NCBI RefSeq assembly: GCF_947259555.1
Contig: NZ_CAMYMD010000104.1
Span: 38,132 to 102,131 of the forward strand
Direction of reading: 5' to 3'
Length of the DNA stretch: 64,000 nucleotides
Source of the DNA: an uncultured Roseovarius sp.
GTDB lineage: Bacteria; Pseudomonadota; Alphaproteobacteria; Rhodobacterales; Rhodobacteraceae
In this document: one piece after another, positions 17,205 through 26,110 of the stretch
How positions within the stretch are numbered: the first letter of the stretch is position 1
Layout: each line of letters starts with the position of its first letter
The notes under the pieces: generated by a model
What the model was told of the DNA's origin: nothing
What the model saw: the letters and a program-made list of their open reading frames with translations, nothing else
Databases searched by the model: none
Made by a program: the position numbers and the translations under genes

Positions 17205-18124
17205 TCCGTGATCGCGGCATAGCCTTGTTGAACGCGCTCATAATGGTTGCCGCGATCTCTGCTGTCGCGACCGGGCTCATGCTGCGCGCCGAAACCAGCC
17301 GGACTCGTGTCGAGCATCTCCAGATCAGCCAGCAAGCGGCGCTGCATCTTGACGCTGCGGAATGGCTGATCGACCCGGTGCTCCGCGCCGATTGGGAGCG
17401 TGACCAGACTCTCGACCATTTACGTGAGGGCTGGTCGCTCGTCGGGTTTCAGGCCGAGATTGACCGGGCGCAGTTGACAGGCACGATCAGCGACCTGCAA
17501 GGTCGGTTCAATGTCAACAGCCTGAGTGATCCAACGGATATCAATGCCGTGCAGTCCTTTGACCGGCTGCTTGTCGCCCTCGGCCTGCCGCCTGCGATCG
17601 GACGTGAGATTGCAGGATATGTGCAAGCACGCGGCCCTGCTCTGGCGGCCGAATATTCCAGTCGTCCGCTGCCGCTGCGGCCAGCTGGAGCGCCGTTGGA
17701 GCGGATCGAGTCATTGCGGCTCGTGAACGGAGTAACCGATGCAGACTATTTGCGTTTGTCACCCTATGTCTCGGCCTTGCCGCCGGGCACGGGGCTCAAC
17801 GTGAATACCGCCCCGGCCGAGGTTCTGGACGCGGTATTGCCCGCCACCAACCTCGCAGGCGTTGCGCGGCTGATCGCGGACCGTGGCCTTGTACCGTTTG
17901 GCAATCGTGGGGATTTCGCAGAACGCGCCGAGCGTTTGCTTCATCCGCGCATCATATCGCAAGCTCAGCCGCCCAAGGGTGGTTTTACCGTCTCGTCAGG
18001 CTGGTTTGAGGCGCGGTTTTCTGTTCTCCTCGATAATCGCATTCAGAGTCGTATTCTCACAGTCCAACGCTCGGCGCTCAATGGGGCCACGACAATAAGA
18101 CACCGGCGGAGCGCTTTGCCATGA
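17201..18124 (+). CDS. gspK: Type II secretion minor pseudopilin GspK
   Basis: The protein has 307 residues from ATG 17201, overlapping the gspJ stop in ATGA. The N-terminus MIRDRGIALLNALIMVAAIS is a pseudopilin helix that lacks Glu at +5, which is normal for GspK. GRFNVNSL and the SAM-like region LNVNTAPAEVLDAVLP are diagnostic of the large GspK head. GspK sits at the very tip of the pseudopilus. Confidence 0.92.
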   Translation: MIRDRGIALLNALIMVAAISAVATGLMLRAETSRTRVEHLQISQQAALHLDAAEWLIDPVLRADWERDQTLDHLREGWSLVGFQAEIDRAQLTGTISDLQGRFNVNSLSDPTDINAVQSFDRLLVALGLPPAIGREIAGYVQARGPALAAEYSSRPLPLRPAGAPLERIESLRLVNGVTDADYLRLSPYVSALPPGTGLNVNTAPAEVLDAVLPATNLAGVARLIADRGLVPFGNRGDFAERAERLLHPRIISQAQPPKGGFTVSSGWFEARFSVLLDNRIQSRILTVQRSALNGATTIRHRRSALP

Positions 18125-19323
18125 GCCTTGCCTTGACCCGAAAATCGCGTGCCGCGTCCACCTCTCTTACGCTGCATGATTTGAGCGGTGACGCACCCGC
18201 GCCCCGCGTGCCGTTCATTGCTTGCGTTCCGGGCATGGCGACACCGCTTGTGCCGCTGGATTTGCCGCCGCTGCTGAAAGGTGCGGGCCGGGACAGGGTC
18301 GCGCGCCGACAATTGCGCGATGCCTATGGCGGTACAGAGGCTGGGCTTGATATTCGACCAGCACGGCTTGGCCCGGAGCCTGATCTTTGGAGCCGTGTGC
18401 TTGTCGTGGATGCGGAGGACAGGCGCGCTTGGCTGGCAAGGCTTGGTTCTGCATCCCCGCTCTGCCAGGCGGTCTTGCCGGACTACCTCACTCTGCCTGC
18501 GGCCCTGGATCTATGGGTCGTTGAGACCTCGGAGCGCACTGTGCTCGCCCGGCTTGGAGCGGAAGATGGATTTGCCGCTGAACCCGACCTCGCGGTGGCC
18601 CTCTTGCAACAGGCTGCAGCCGGCGCGCCGCCCCGTGCTGTCTTGCGAACGGGGCCGGCTCTGGCCGGTGTTGATGACGTGCTCGCCGCACTCGACGTTC
18701 CGACCTGCGATGAGCCGGGGGCGCTCGCCGCGCACGGGGTTTCGGCGCCTTCCCGCTTTACCAATGGTGAGCTTTCATTGGATCTGGCGCGTGATCCGGG
18801 GGCAGAGCGGGCCGAGATGCGGCACATGCTGGGCCGCCTGCGAGTGCCGGTTGCCCTTGCGACGCTGGGACTGTTTGGCTGGATTGCGGCGACGGTGCTC
18901 GAAACCAGAGATCTCAACGCGCAGGGGCTCGTATATCGTCAAAACGCTGAACGCATATTGCGCGCGGTGATGATTCCGACCGGGCCCATTCTGGACATTC
19001 GCACGCAAGTGAGCCAGCGGATCGACGGTGCGCGCAGCGCCAGCACCGAAGTCGAGACCGAGGCGCGCCCGCTGGATGTGCTGCGTCTCGCGGGGGTGGT
19101 GCTTCGGACACACACCTCCACTATCACGCGGGTCAATTACCAGCCCGGCGCAGGCTTGGTCATGGACATGCAAATCGAGGATTTTGCCGCGCTTGACGCA
19201 TTGGTTTCAGACTTGCGCGCCGCAGGCGTCCAAGCGCGTGTCGCCCAATCCGTCACGCGCGATGATTCGGGCGTCGAGGCTGTGCTCGCCATGACCGTTA
19301 ACCAAGCGGGAGATCGCAGATGA
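18121..19323 (+). CDS. gspL: Type II secretion inner-membrane platform protein GspL
   Basis: A 400-residue bitopic protein: an N-terminal cytoplasmic domain of about 235 residues, one membrane helix (VALATLGLFGWIAATVL, about residues 244-262) and a periplasmic ferredoxin-like domain. GspL recruits the ATPase GspE to the membrane and binds GspM. It is identified mainly from topology, length and order between gspK and gspM. Start overlaps the gspK stop in ATGA. Confidence 0.82.
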   Translation: MSLALTRKSRAASTSLTLHDLSGDAPAPRVPFIACVPGMATPLVPLDLPPLLKGAGRDRVARRQLRDAYGGTEAGLDIRPARLGPEPDLWSRVLVVDAEDRRAWLARLGSASPLCQAVLPDYLTLPAALDLWVVETSERTVLARLGAEDGFAAEPDLAVALLQQAAAGAPPRAVLRTGPALAGVDDVLAALDVPTCDEPGALAAHGVSAPSRFTNGELSLDLARDPGAERAEMRHMLGRLRVPVALATLGLFGWIAATVLETRDLNAQGLVYRQNAERILRAVMIPTGPILDIRTQVSQRIDGARSASTEVETEARPLDVLRLAGVVLRTHTSTITRVNYQPGAGLVMDMQIEDFAALDALVSDLRAAGVQARVAQSVTRDDSGVEAVLAMTVNQAGDRR

Positions 19324-19835
19324 GCGTCGTGACGGACAGGCTGACGGGTTTCTTGCTTGGGCTTAGCAGGCGCGAACGCTGGCTATTGGCGCTCCTGACG
19401 CTCGTGGCCGTCCCGATCGGCGCGATATACGGTATCGCGCTGCCATTGGCCGAGACCCGCGAGGCCGCCCGCGCGGCCGTGTCCGAGGCGCGCGCAACAG
19501 AGCTTTGGGTCGCGGATCAGGCGTTGGTTTATGCCACTCTCACCCGTGAAACTGCCCAGACTGAAAGCACCGTGCGCGTTACCACACCAGTCGGGATCAG
19601 CGGTATCGAGGCCAGCCTGCGAGAGGCGGGGCTGCGCGATGCTGCGAGCGAATTGGCGAATGCTGCGGATGGTGGCATCACGATACGCTTTGACGAGGTG
19701 CGCTTTACCCGGTTGGCCGAGTGGCTGACAACGCAGAATGATATCTGGGGCTATGATCTGGCTGGCTTTACCTTTGAACGCGGTGCGCGCGAGGATGTAG
19801 TTGCCGCTGACTTGCGACTGGAGCTGGTGCAATGA
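19320..19835 (+). CDS. gspM: Type II secretion protein GspM
   Basis: The protein has 171 residues with a short cytoplasmic start, RERWLLALLTLVAVPIGAIY as the membrane helix, and a periplasmic domain. This is the usual GspM layout. It partners with GspL and is coupled to it by an ATGA overlap. Confidence 0.85.
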   Translation: MSVVTDRLTGFLLGLSRRERWLLALLTLVAVPIGAIYGIALPLAETREAARAAVSEARATELWVADQALVYATLTRETAQTESTVRVTTPVGISGIEASLREAGLRDAASELANAADGGITIRFDEVRFTRLAEWLTTQNDIWGYDLAGFTFERGAREDVVAADLRLELVQ

Positions 19836-20602
19836 AGCGTATGCTTCTTGTCCTTGTCGGTATTGCCATTGGGCTTGTTCTGGTTGTGCTCTCCGAAGGC
19901 CGCATGAGCCATCTGCGCATGCTGACCCCCGGCCTCGTGCCTGATGGGGCGGCCGGAGTTGATGGTCGTTCGACGGTTTGGCGTGGGCAGTTGCATGGTC
20001 TTCAGCCTGCCGTCTTACCGGTATCGGCAGAGCTGGACTGGCGCTTTGGCGGTGTCGAAACACAGGGAGTGCGATGGGATGTCGAACTCTCCGGAGCGGG
20101 ACTTGACGGGCAGGCCGTGTTGGGTCTGCCTCTGGCGCATGACCGGTTTGAGATCCGGGCGGCGCGGGCAGAGGTCCTGCTCGATGAATGGCCTTCCCTC
20201 ATTGATGGCTGGCCTTTGGGTGGGTTGCTTTTGGCAGAGGCTGGCAGTGCAGATATTGGTCTGCCGGAGCGAGAGCTGCACAGCGTTTCCATCGTGCTGG
20301 ATTGGTCAGCGGCGCGGGTGGCAGGTGTTACGATCGGGAGGGGCGAGGCGGTTGTGACCTCCGATCGGGCCGGTGCTTGGCGCGCGCCTTTTTCGCTAAT
20401 CGGTGACGTCATTCGCGCCACCGGTACGGTGCATGGCCGTTTGGGAGATCCGCGCGCGCAGCTTGAGATGCAGCTCGAGACCGTGTCTGACAGCCTGCCT
20501 GAGGAGTGGCTGCGCGCATTGGACCAGATCGGGCGCGCACGCGATGGAGGGTGGACCATCACGCGCGAAATTGACCTGTCGCAAAAATGGCCGCTTTTCT
20601 GA
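19832..20602 (+). CDS. gspN: Type II secretion protein GspN
   Basis: The protein has 256 residues with an N-terminal membrane anchor (LLVLVGIAIGLVLVVL) and a periplasmic beta-rich domain beginning near VWRGQLHGLQP. GspN is an accessory component found in only some systems, and its role is poorly defined. It is the last gene of this run, and its start overlaps the gspM stop. The name rests on position and general resemblance. Confidence 0.72.
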   Translation: MKRMLLVLVGIAIGLVLVVLSEGRMSHLRMLTPGLVPDGAAGVDGRSTVWRGQLHGLQPAVLPVSAELDWRFGGVETQGVRWDVELSGAGLDGQAVLGLPLAHDRFEIRAARAEVLLDEWPSLIDGWPLGGLLLAEAGSADIGLPERELHSVSIVLDWSAARVAGVTIGRGEAVVTSDRAGAWRAPFSLIGDVIRATGTVHGRLGDPRAQLEMQLETVSDSLPEEWLRALDQIGRARDGGWTITREIDLSQKWPLF

Positions 20603-20621
20603 AACTGCAGTCTGTTCGGCC

Positions 20622-21146
20622 TCAGGCGCCGAGTTGTTTCAATTCGCGGGCTATATCAGTCCGGCGGTCGGCCATGGCGCCGAGCGGGTCCATATCCTGA
20701 TCAAGCGACTGCATTTCCTTCAGCGCGGCATCCGCGGATCTCAGTTTGGCCACGGTGCCTGGGCCCCGTCGACCTGCGGCGATGTCGGCCAGCGCACTTT
20801 CGTGCTGGGCCGTGCCAAGCACCGCAAGCGCCGCCGCGCGATTGCTGCCTTCGGTCCCCGTTGCCAGGGCACCGGCTACCTGCGCGGCCTCATCGTAGCG
20901 GCTGGCACGCAGGAGGGCATGTGCATATTCCAGCCGGACACGCGGCTCCAACGGTCCGGCATGAGGAATGAGCGCCGCATAGCCACGAAGCGCCGAGTCG
21001 TAACTGCCCGCCTCAAGCGCCTTGCGTGCGGCAATATACTGTCGTTGAAACGTCGTGCCATTACTCAAGGTGCCCGGCTCGCACGCTGTGAGAAGCATCA
21101 CGAATCCAATTGAAATCAATGCTTTTTTTGCAACTCGTCTACGCAT
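20622..21146 (-). CDS. Lipoprotein with TPR-like helices, inside the gsp locus
   Basis: The protein has 174 residues from the start at 21146 (AGGA six bases upstream on the minus strand). The frame extends nine codons further upstream without a better start. A positively charged start leads to lipobox LLTAC, so it should be a lipid-anchored periplasmic protein. The mature part is helical with two TPR-like units (YIAARKALEAGSYDSALRGY, RLEYAHALLRASRYDEAAQV). It sits on the opposite strand between gspN and gspD. A role as secretin pilotin is possible because pilotins are small lipoproteins and some are TPR-built, but this is inference. Confidence 0.75.
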   Translation of the reverse strand: MRRRVAKKALISIGFVMLLTACEPGTLSNGTTFQRQYIAARKALEAGSYDSALRGYAALIPHAGPLEPRVRLEYAHALLRASRYDEAAQVAGALATGTEGSNRAAALAVLGTAQHESALADIAAGRRGPGTVAKLRSADAALKEMQSLDQDMDPLGAMADRRTDIARELKQLGA

Positions 21147-21395
21147 GGATGGTCCTGCCCCTTTTTCCCGCAACCTATCACGCTCCTTGGCCGGTGAGTC
21201 ACGGAAAATAGGCCGCCGCCCGAAAAAACCATGTTTTGGGACATTCCTGCGTCAGTCCGTCTTTGTAATGGAATCAACCGTGGAAATCGGATATTCTAGC
21301 GCGGTCGGATCAAGACGTCGTTGAGAACGTCAAGTCGTCTGACGCAAACAATACAGGCGGGCGGCATTTATCCATAATGTTCCTGAATTATAAAC

Positions 21396-23339
21396 ATGAT
21401 TTCTAGCAGAGTTTTCTTCTTTCTGACCGTGCTATGGCTGGCTTTGCCGATACCTGCCACCGCACAGGTGTCCCTAGATCTGCGCGATGCGAGCCTGCGG
21501 GACTTTGTTCAGATCGTTGCACAATCCACGGGACGCAATTTTATCCTTGATGACCGCGTTCAAGGCAGCGTGACGGTCGTGGCCCCCAATCAGGTCACGT
21601 CGAGCGCCATTTACGAGATTTTTCTAAACGTGCTTGAGCTCAATCGTCTGACCATCGTCGAAGGCGTCGAGACGGATCGTATCGTGCCGATCGACGTGGC
21701 GCGTGAATTGGCGCCGGGTGAAGGCCGGTCCCGGCTCGGCGGTGATTTCGAGACGCGCGTTTTTCCCGTTCGGAACAGTCCTGTAGACGAGATCGCCGAG
21801 GTGATCCGCCCGCTATTGCCCGCAGAGGCGGTATTGTCGACCGTGCCGGACGCGGGCTTGATGATCCTGTCGGACCGGCGTGAGAACTTTCAGCGCATTG
21901 TTCAGCTTGTTGACCGGCTCGATACGCCGAGCCGCAATGCGATCGAGACAATTCCCCTTCGCAATGGCAAAGCTGCCGAGATGTTGGGTGTTATCAACGC
22001 GCTTGCCATTACCCCGCAGGGTTCCAGCCTGTCCGCCGATCCGCGCTCGAATGCGCTGATCGTCTCGGGGACGCCGGAATTTCGCGACCGGGTGCGCAAT
22101 GTCGTGGCCGAGTTGGACAAGCCTCAGCGCAGTGTCGCGACCGAAGTGGTGCATCTCAATTATGCCGATGCCAGCGACCTCGCAGATGTCATTCGACAGA
22201 GCTTTGGCGCGCCACAGGCGAGCGCGGATGGGACCGCAGCGACGGCCAACGGCGGTATCACCATCGTCGCCGAGCAGCAGCAGAATGCGCTCATCATCAC
22301 GGCGCCGCCGGATCGCATCACCGCGATCATCGGCGCGGTACGCGGACTCGATCAGCGGCCCGATCAGGTGCTCATAGAGGCGGTGATTTTCGAGCTGTCC
22401 GTCGAGAGCTTTTCGGATCTTTCCTTTCAGTTCGGCGGCGTGATCGAGGATGCCACGGTGGGTGGTGTGGAATTCACGCTTCAGGGGCGGCCTACCCTTA
22501 CCAGTCTTGTCAGCACTGTTCTGGCGGGTAGCCCGCCTACCGGAGGCGGCACAGGAGGGTCCATCTCGGCATTTGACGACAGCGGCATCGGCGGGTTTCT
22601 CGCTGCGTTGGCCTCCAAGAGCTCGACCAAGTTGCTTTCAACGCCCTCGATCCTGACGCTCAACAACCGTGAGGCCGAGATCATCGTGGCCCAAAACGTG
22701 CCTTTCGTCACCGGCAGCTTTTCCACGGTCGGGGATAGTGCCGTGCCCGAGCAGCCGTTTCAGACAATCCAGCGGCAGGATGTGGGCCTGACGCTGACCG
22801 TCACGCCACAGATCACCCGGGACAAGACTGTGCGCCTCGAAATCGACCAAGAGGTGTCAAACCTGACCAACTCCGCCTCAGCCGCGGGGGGAGAGATCAC
22901 GTCGAGACGCGAATTGTCGACCAATGTTCTGGTGCGCGACGGCAATGTCATAATGCTGGGCGGGTTGCTCGAAAACGGCTCTGGCTCGGTCAATCAAAGG
23001 GTGCCGGGGCTGAGTGAATTGCCCTTGTTGGGCCGACTTTTCAAGGGGCGCTCGACCACGGAAAATCAGCGCATTCTGTTGGTTATGCTGCGCCCGCGTA
23101 TTCTGTCGAGCGATCAGGAGGCACGCGCGCTGACCCGCCGTCTTGCGCGTGAGGCCAAACGCGCCAGCGACTATATCGCGCCAGCAGATGATGGCACCTA
23201 CCCCCGCGTGCCGGATTCGAGCTTTCCGTTCGACGGGGCCAATCTCAATCAGCCCTTCGACGCTGATTTCATTGATCAGGCTGCCCAGACCCGGCGGTTC
23301 CCACCGCTGCCATCGCGCCTGAAATTCGCGGATCGCTGA
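21396..23339 (+). CDS. gspD: Type II secretion outer-membrane secretin GspD
   Basis: The protein has 647 residues with a Sec signal peptide (ends IPATAQ). The N0 domain is at about residues 25-95 and is followed by repeated N-domains with FPVRNSPVDEIAEVIRPLLP and LNYADASDLADVIRQSF. The secretin core begins near VLIEAVIFELSV and includes the signature VPGLSELPLLGRLFKG. It forms the multimeric outer-membrane gate through which folded proteins leave. A weak ribosome site precedes ATG 21396. gspE follows after 3 bp. Length is slightly below the usual 650-750. Confidence 0.95.
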   Translation: MISSRVFFFLTVLWLALPIPATAQVSLDLRDASLRDFVQIVAQSTGRNFILDDRVQGSVTVVAPNQVTSSAIYEIFLNVLELNRLTIVEGVETDRIVPIDVARELAPGEGRSRLGGDFETRVFPVRNSPVDEIAEVIRPLLPAEAVLSTVPDAGLMILSDRRENFQRIVQLVDRLDTPSRNAIETIPLRNGKAAEMLGVINALAITPQGSSLSADPRSNALIVSGTPEFRDRVRNVVAELDKPQRSVATEVVHLNYADASDLADVIRQSFGAPQASADGTAATANGGITIVAEQQQNALIITAPPDRITAIIGAVRGLDQRPDQVLIEAVIFELSVESFSDLSFQFGGVIEDATVGGVEFTLQGRPTLTSLVSTVLAGSPPTGGGTGGSISAFDDSGIGGFLAALASKSSTKLLSTPSILTLNNREAEIIVAQNVPFVTGSFSTVGDSAVPEQPFQTIQRQDVGLTLTVTPQITRDKTVRLEIDQEVSNLTNSASAAGGEITSRRELSTNVLVRDGNVIMLGGLLENGSGSVNQRVPGLSELPLLGRLFKGRSTTENQRILLVMLRPRILSSDQEARALTRRLAREAKRASDYIAPADDGTYPRVPDSSFPFDGANLNQPFDADFIDQAAQTRRFPPLPSRLKFADR

Positions 23340-23342
23340 CCC

Positions 23343-24794
23343 ATGACGCCGCCGCTGCTGCCTTTCACCCTTGCGCGCGATCAACAGATCCTGATCGAGG
23401 GCGCTACGCTGCTCTTCGGGCCCGATGCCACAAGTCTCGGGCTGCGCGAGGCGCGACGTCGCGCGGGCCAACCGCTTGCAGTAGAGGCACTGTCGGCAGA
23501 TGCTTTCCAGACGCGGCTCTCGGCCCTCTATCAGGACGGCAGCAGTTCGGATGCCGGTGGTGACGAGTTCACGTTTGATCTGGAGGAAGGCAGTGCCGGG
23601 CGCGGCCCGCGCGATCTCTTGGAGGATGGCGAAGAGGCGCCGGTGATCCAGCTCGTCAATCAACTCTTGCGCCGGGCCGTTCGCGCCGGCGCTTCCGACC
23701 TGCATGTTGAGCCGCATGAGCAGGGATTGCGTGCGCGCATGCGTGTTGATGGCATGTTGCAATCGGTCCTTGACCGGCAGGACGTCCCGGTCCGCCGTGT
23801 GGTGTCGCGGCTCAAGGTCATGGCCGGCTTGGATATTTCAGAGACACGCTTGCCTCAGGACGGTCATATATCGCTACGCTTGGGGGGGCGCGCGATCGAC
23901 GTGCGGGTATCGACGTTGCCGGGCAACTATGGTGAGAGAGTCGTGATGCGGGTGCTTGACCGCTCTGCCGGGCTCATGCCGCTGGATCAACTCGGCCTGC
24001 GGGCCGATCAGATTGAAACGCTCGAACGGATGGCGGCGCGCCCGAATGGTATTATCCTCGCCACCGGGCCGACCGGCTCTGGTAAGACCACGACACTTTA
24101 CTCGCTGTTACAACTCGCCAATGATGAGATCCGAAACATCCTTACCGCCGAGGATCCCATCGAATATGATCTGCCCGGCATAAGCCAGAGTCAGATCAAC
24201 GCAGAGATCGGGATGACCTTTGCCGCCGGATTGCGCGCGGCCTTGCGGCAAGATCCCGACATCATCCTCGTTGGCGAAATCCGAGATCAGGAAACCGCCA
24301 GCGTCGCCGCGCAGGCCTCTCTCACGGGCCATCTGGTGTTTTCGTCGCTGCATGCCAACGGCTCTGTTGGCGCGGTTGTGCGCCTGCGTGACCTCGGGTT
24401 GGACGACTTCTTGATCGCCGCCACCTTGCGCGGCGTCATAGCGCAACGCCTCTTGCGGCAGTTGTGCAAAAGCTGTCGTCGCGCCGCGCCGCCGACCGCA
24501 GAAGAGGCCGAACATTTTCGAGTGGCGGGCATGACGGTGCCCGAGGTGGTCCATCACCCCGACGGCTGCGCCGCATGCAATGGCACCGGCTATGCGGGCC
24601 GCGTTGGCGTGTTCGAGATACTTGAAGTCTCCGAGGGGCTGCGCGCGGCCATCGACAAGGGGCAGTCCGAGACCGAGATGAAACATCTGGCGCTTGCTCC
24701 TGATCAAACGCTCTTTGGCCAATCGTTGCATCAGGTGGCCGCTGCCAAAACCAGTATTGGCGAGGCGCTACGGGTGGTGGGCGACGCGCTGTGA
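23343..24794 (+). CDS. gspE: Type II secretion ATPase GspE
   Basis: The 483-residue cytoplasmic ATPase drives pseudopilus assembly. Visible elements are SDLHVEPHEQGLRARMRVDG, Walker A GPTGSGKTTT, the Asp box AEDPIEYDLPGISQSQIN, Walker B DPDIILVGEIRD and the His box LTGHLVFSSLHANG. A zinc site has CKSC and CAAC pairs near the end. All catalytic motifs are intact. It lies between gspD and gspF. Confidence 0.97.
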   Translation: MTPPLLPFTLARDQQILIEGATLLFGPDATSLGLREARRRAGQPLAVEALSADAFQTRLSALYQDGSSSDAGGDEFTFDLEEGSAGRGPRDLLEDGEEAPVIQLVNQLLRRAVRAGASDLHVEPHEQGLRARMRVDGMLQSVLDRQDVPVRRVVSRLKVMAGLDISETRLPQDGHISLRLGGRAIDVRVSTLPGNYGERVVMRVLDRSAGLMPLDQLGLRADQIETLERMAARPNGIILATGPTGSGKTTTLYSLLQLANDEIRNILTAEDPIEYDLPGISQSQINAEIGMTFAAGLRAALRQDPDIILVGEIRDQETASVAAQASLTGHLVFSSLHANGSVGAVVRLRDLGLDDFLIAATLRGVIAQRLLRQLCKSCRRAAPPTAEEAEHFRVAGMTVPEVVHHPDGCAACNGTGYAGRVGVFEILEVSEGLRAAIDKGQSETEMKHLALAPDQTLFGQSLHQVAAAKTSIGEALRVVGDAL

Positions 24795-26002
24795 GGGCCT
24801 TTGCCTACACTGCGTTCAATGCTGAAGGTCAGCGTAGCCGCGGCACCCTGGTCGCCGAGAGCGAAGCGCAGGCCGCCGACATTCTGCGTGGACAGGGCCT
24901 TTATGCCGAGGAGATCGCGGCCAAGAGGCAGGGCGGCGGCCTGTCATTAACCCGGAGCCGCCGAACCCGGCTCAACGCAGACATGCGCGCGGTCTTTACA
25001 CGACAGATGGCCGTGCTCTTGTCGTCCGACCTTTCTGCCGAGATGGCGCTTGAGACCATTCGCTCTTCCGGGACTTCACCTGTGATCGAGGCGGCGGCAG
25101 CCGAGGCCAAGGCCGCGTTGATGGATGGTCAGCCACTCTCAACCTCGTTGGACATGGCCAATGCGGGCTTTCCACGGTTTTATGTTGCGGCGGTGCGGGC
25201 GGGCGAAACCTCGGGCGATGTTGCGGCAGTGTTCGAGGGGCTGGCCGATTACCTGGAAAGCGTGGGCGCGGACCGTGCGCAATTGGCCACTGCATTGATC
25301 TATCCGGCCTTCGTCGCGGCTGTCTCGCTGCTGGTTTGCGGCATACTCATGGTCAATGTCGCGCCCGAGATTGCGGCGATGTTCGCGGTCTCGGGCCGTG
25401 AATTGCCGCCCCTGACGCAAATTGTCATGGCGATCAGCGATTGGATACAGGCGCATTGGTTGTTGTTGTCGCTCGGCCTGGTGGGTGGTGTGGTCGGCCT
25501 CGTCCTGTCGCTTCGCGTTCCGGCAGTGCTCGACCGTTGGCATGCCTTCGGGCTTTCTCTGCCTGTTATCGGGCGCTTGTTGCGGTTATCTGCGGCAGCC
25601 CAGTACCTTCGGACACTGGCGCTCGTGATCTCAAGCAAACAAACGGTGGTCGACGCGGTTACCTCGGCGAGCGATGTGCTGGTGATCCGGCGTTTCCGTC
25701 TTGAGGCGCTTGATCTGGCCGAGGCTGTACGCTCGGGCGAGAGCCTCAGCCAAGGGCTGGTCCGCATGAGCCTGATACCACCCGTTTGCCGACAACTCAT
25801 TGATGCAGGAGAGAAATCTGCCCGACTTGGCCGCATGACAGAGCGTTCTGCTGTTCTTGTCGAGACCTGGCTCACGAATGAACGAAAGCGGGTTTCGGCT
25901 CTTATTGATCCGCTCTTGATGATGGTGGTGGGCGGGTTGGTGCTTGTTATAGTACTGGCGATCCTGCTGCCGATTTTTGACTTGCAGGCATCGGTAGGCT
26001 AA
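24791..26002 (+). CDS. gspF: Type II secretion inner-membrane platform protein GspF
   Basis: A 403-residue polytopic protein with two GspF domains (first FTRQMAVLLSSDLSAEMALE, second around YLRTLALVISSKQTVVDAV). Membrane helices include LIYPAFVAAVSLLVCGILMV, LLLSLGLVGGVVGLVLSL and a C-terminal one. It starts with GTG, overlapping the gspE stop (GTGA). GspF is the rotor-like platform that GspE acts on. It ends the gspDEF run. Confidence 0.95.
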   Translation: MRAFAYTAFNAEGQRSRGTLVAESEAQAADILRGQGLYAEEIAAKRQGGGLSLTRSRRTRLNADMRAVFTRQMAVLLSSDLSAEMALETIRSSGTSPVIEAAAAEAKAALMDGQPLSTSLDMANAGFPRFYVAAVRAGETSGDVAAVFEGLADYLESVGADRAQLATALIYPAFVAAVSLLVCGILMVNVAPEIAAMFAVSGRELPPLTQIVMAISDWIQAHWLLLSLGLVGGVVGLVLSLRVPAVLDRWHAFGLSLPVIGRLLRLSAAAQYLRTLALVISSKQTVVDAVTSASDVLVIRRFRLEALDLAEAVRSGESLSQGLVRMSLIPPVCRQLIDAGEKSARLGRMTERSAVLVETWLTNERKRVSALIDPLLMMVVGGLVLVIVLAILLPIFDLQASVG

Positions 26003-26079
26003 CGCGCTTTGCCACGCCGGACAAGATTGACGATCTCGCGCGCTCTGAACGAGCTTGGCGGAAGATACGCCTTGAAATG

Positions 26080-26107
26080 AAAGCCCCGGCCCGAAGGCCG
26101 GGGCTTT
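26080..26107 (-). terminator. Rho-independent terminator of pdhABC (possibly bidirectional)
   Basis: A perfect 12-bp stem (26080-26091 with 26096-26107) reads on the minus strand as AAAGCCCCGGCC-TTCG-GGCCGGGGCTTT, with a stable TTCG loop and trailing T-rich bases. It lies immediately after the pdhC stop and about 80 bases after gspF, so it may serve both converging units. Confidence 0.85.
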
Positions 26108-26110
26108 GGG

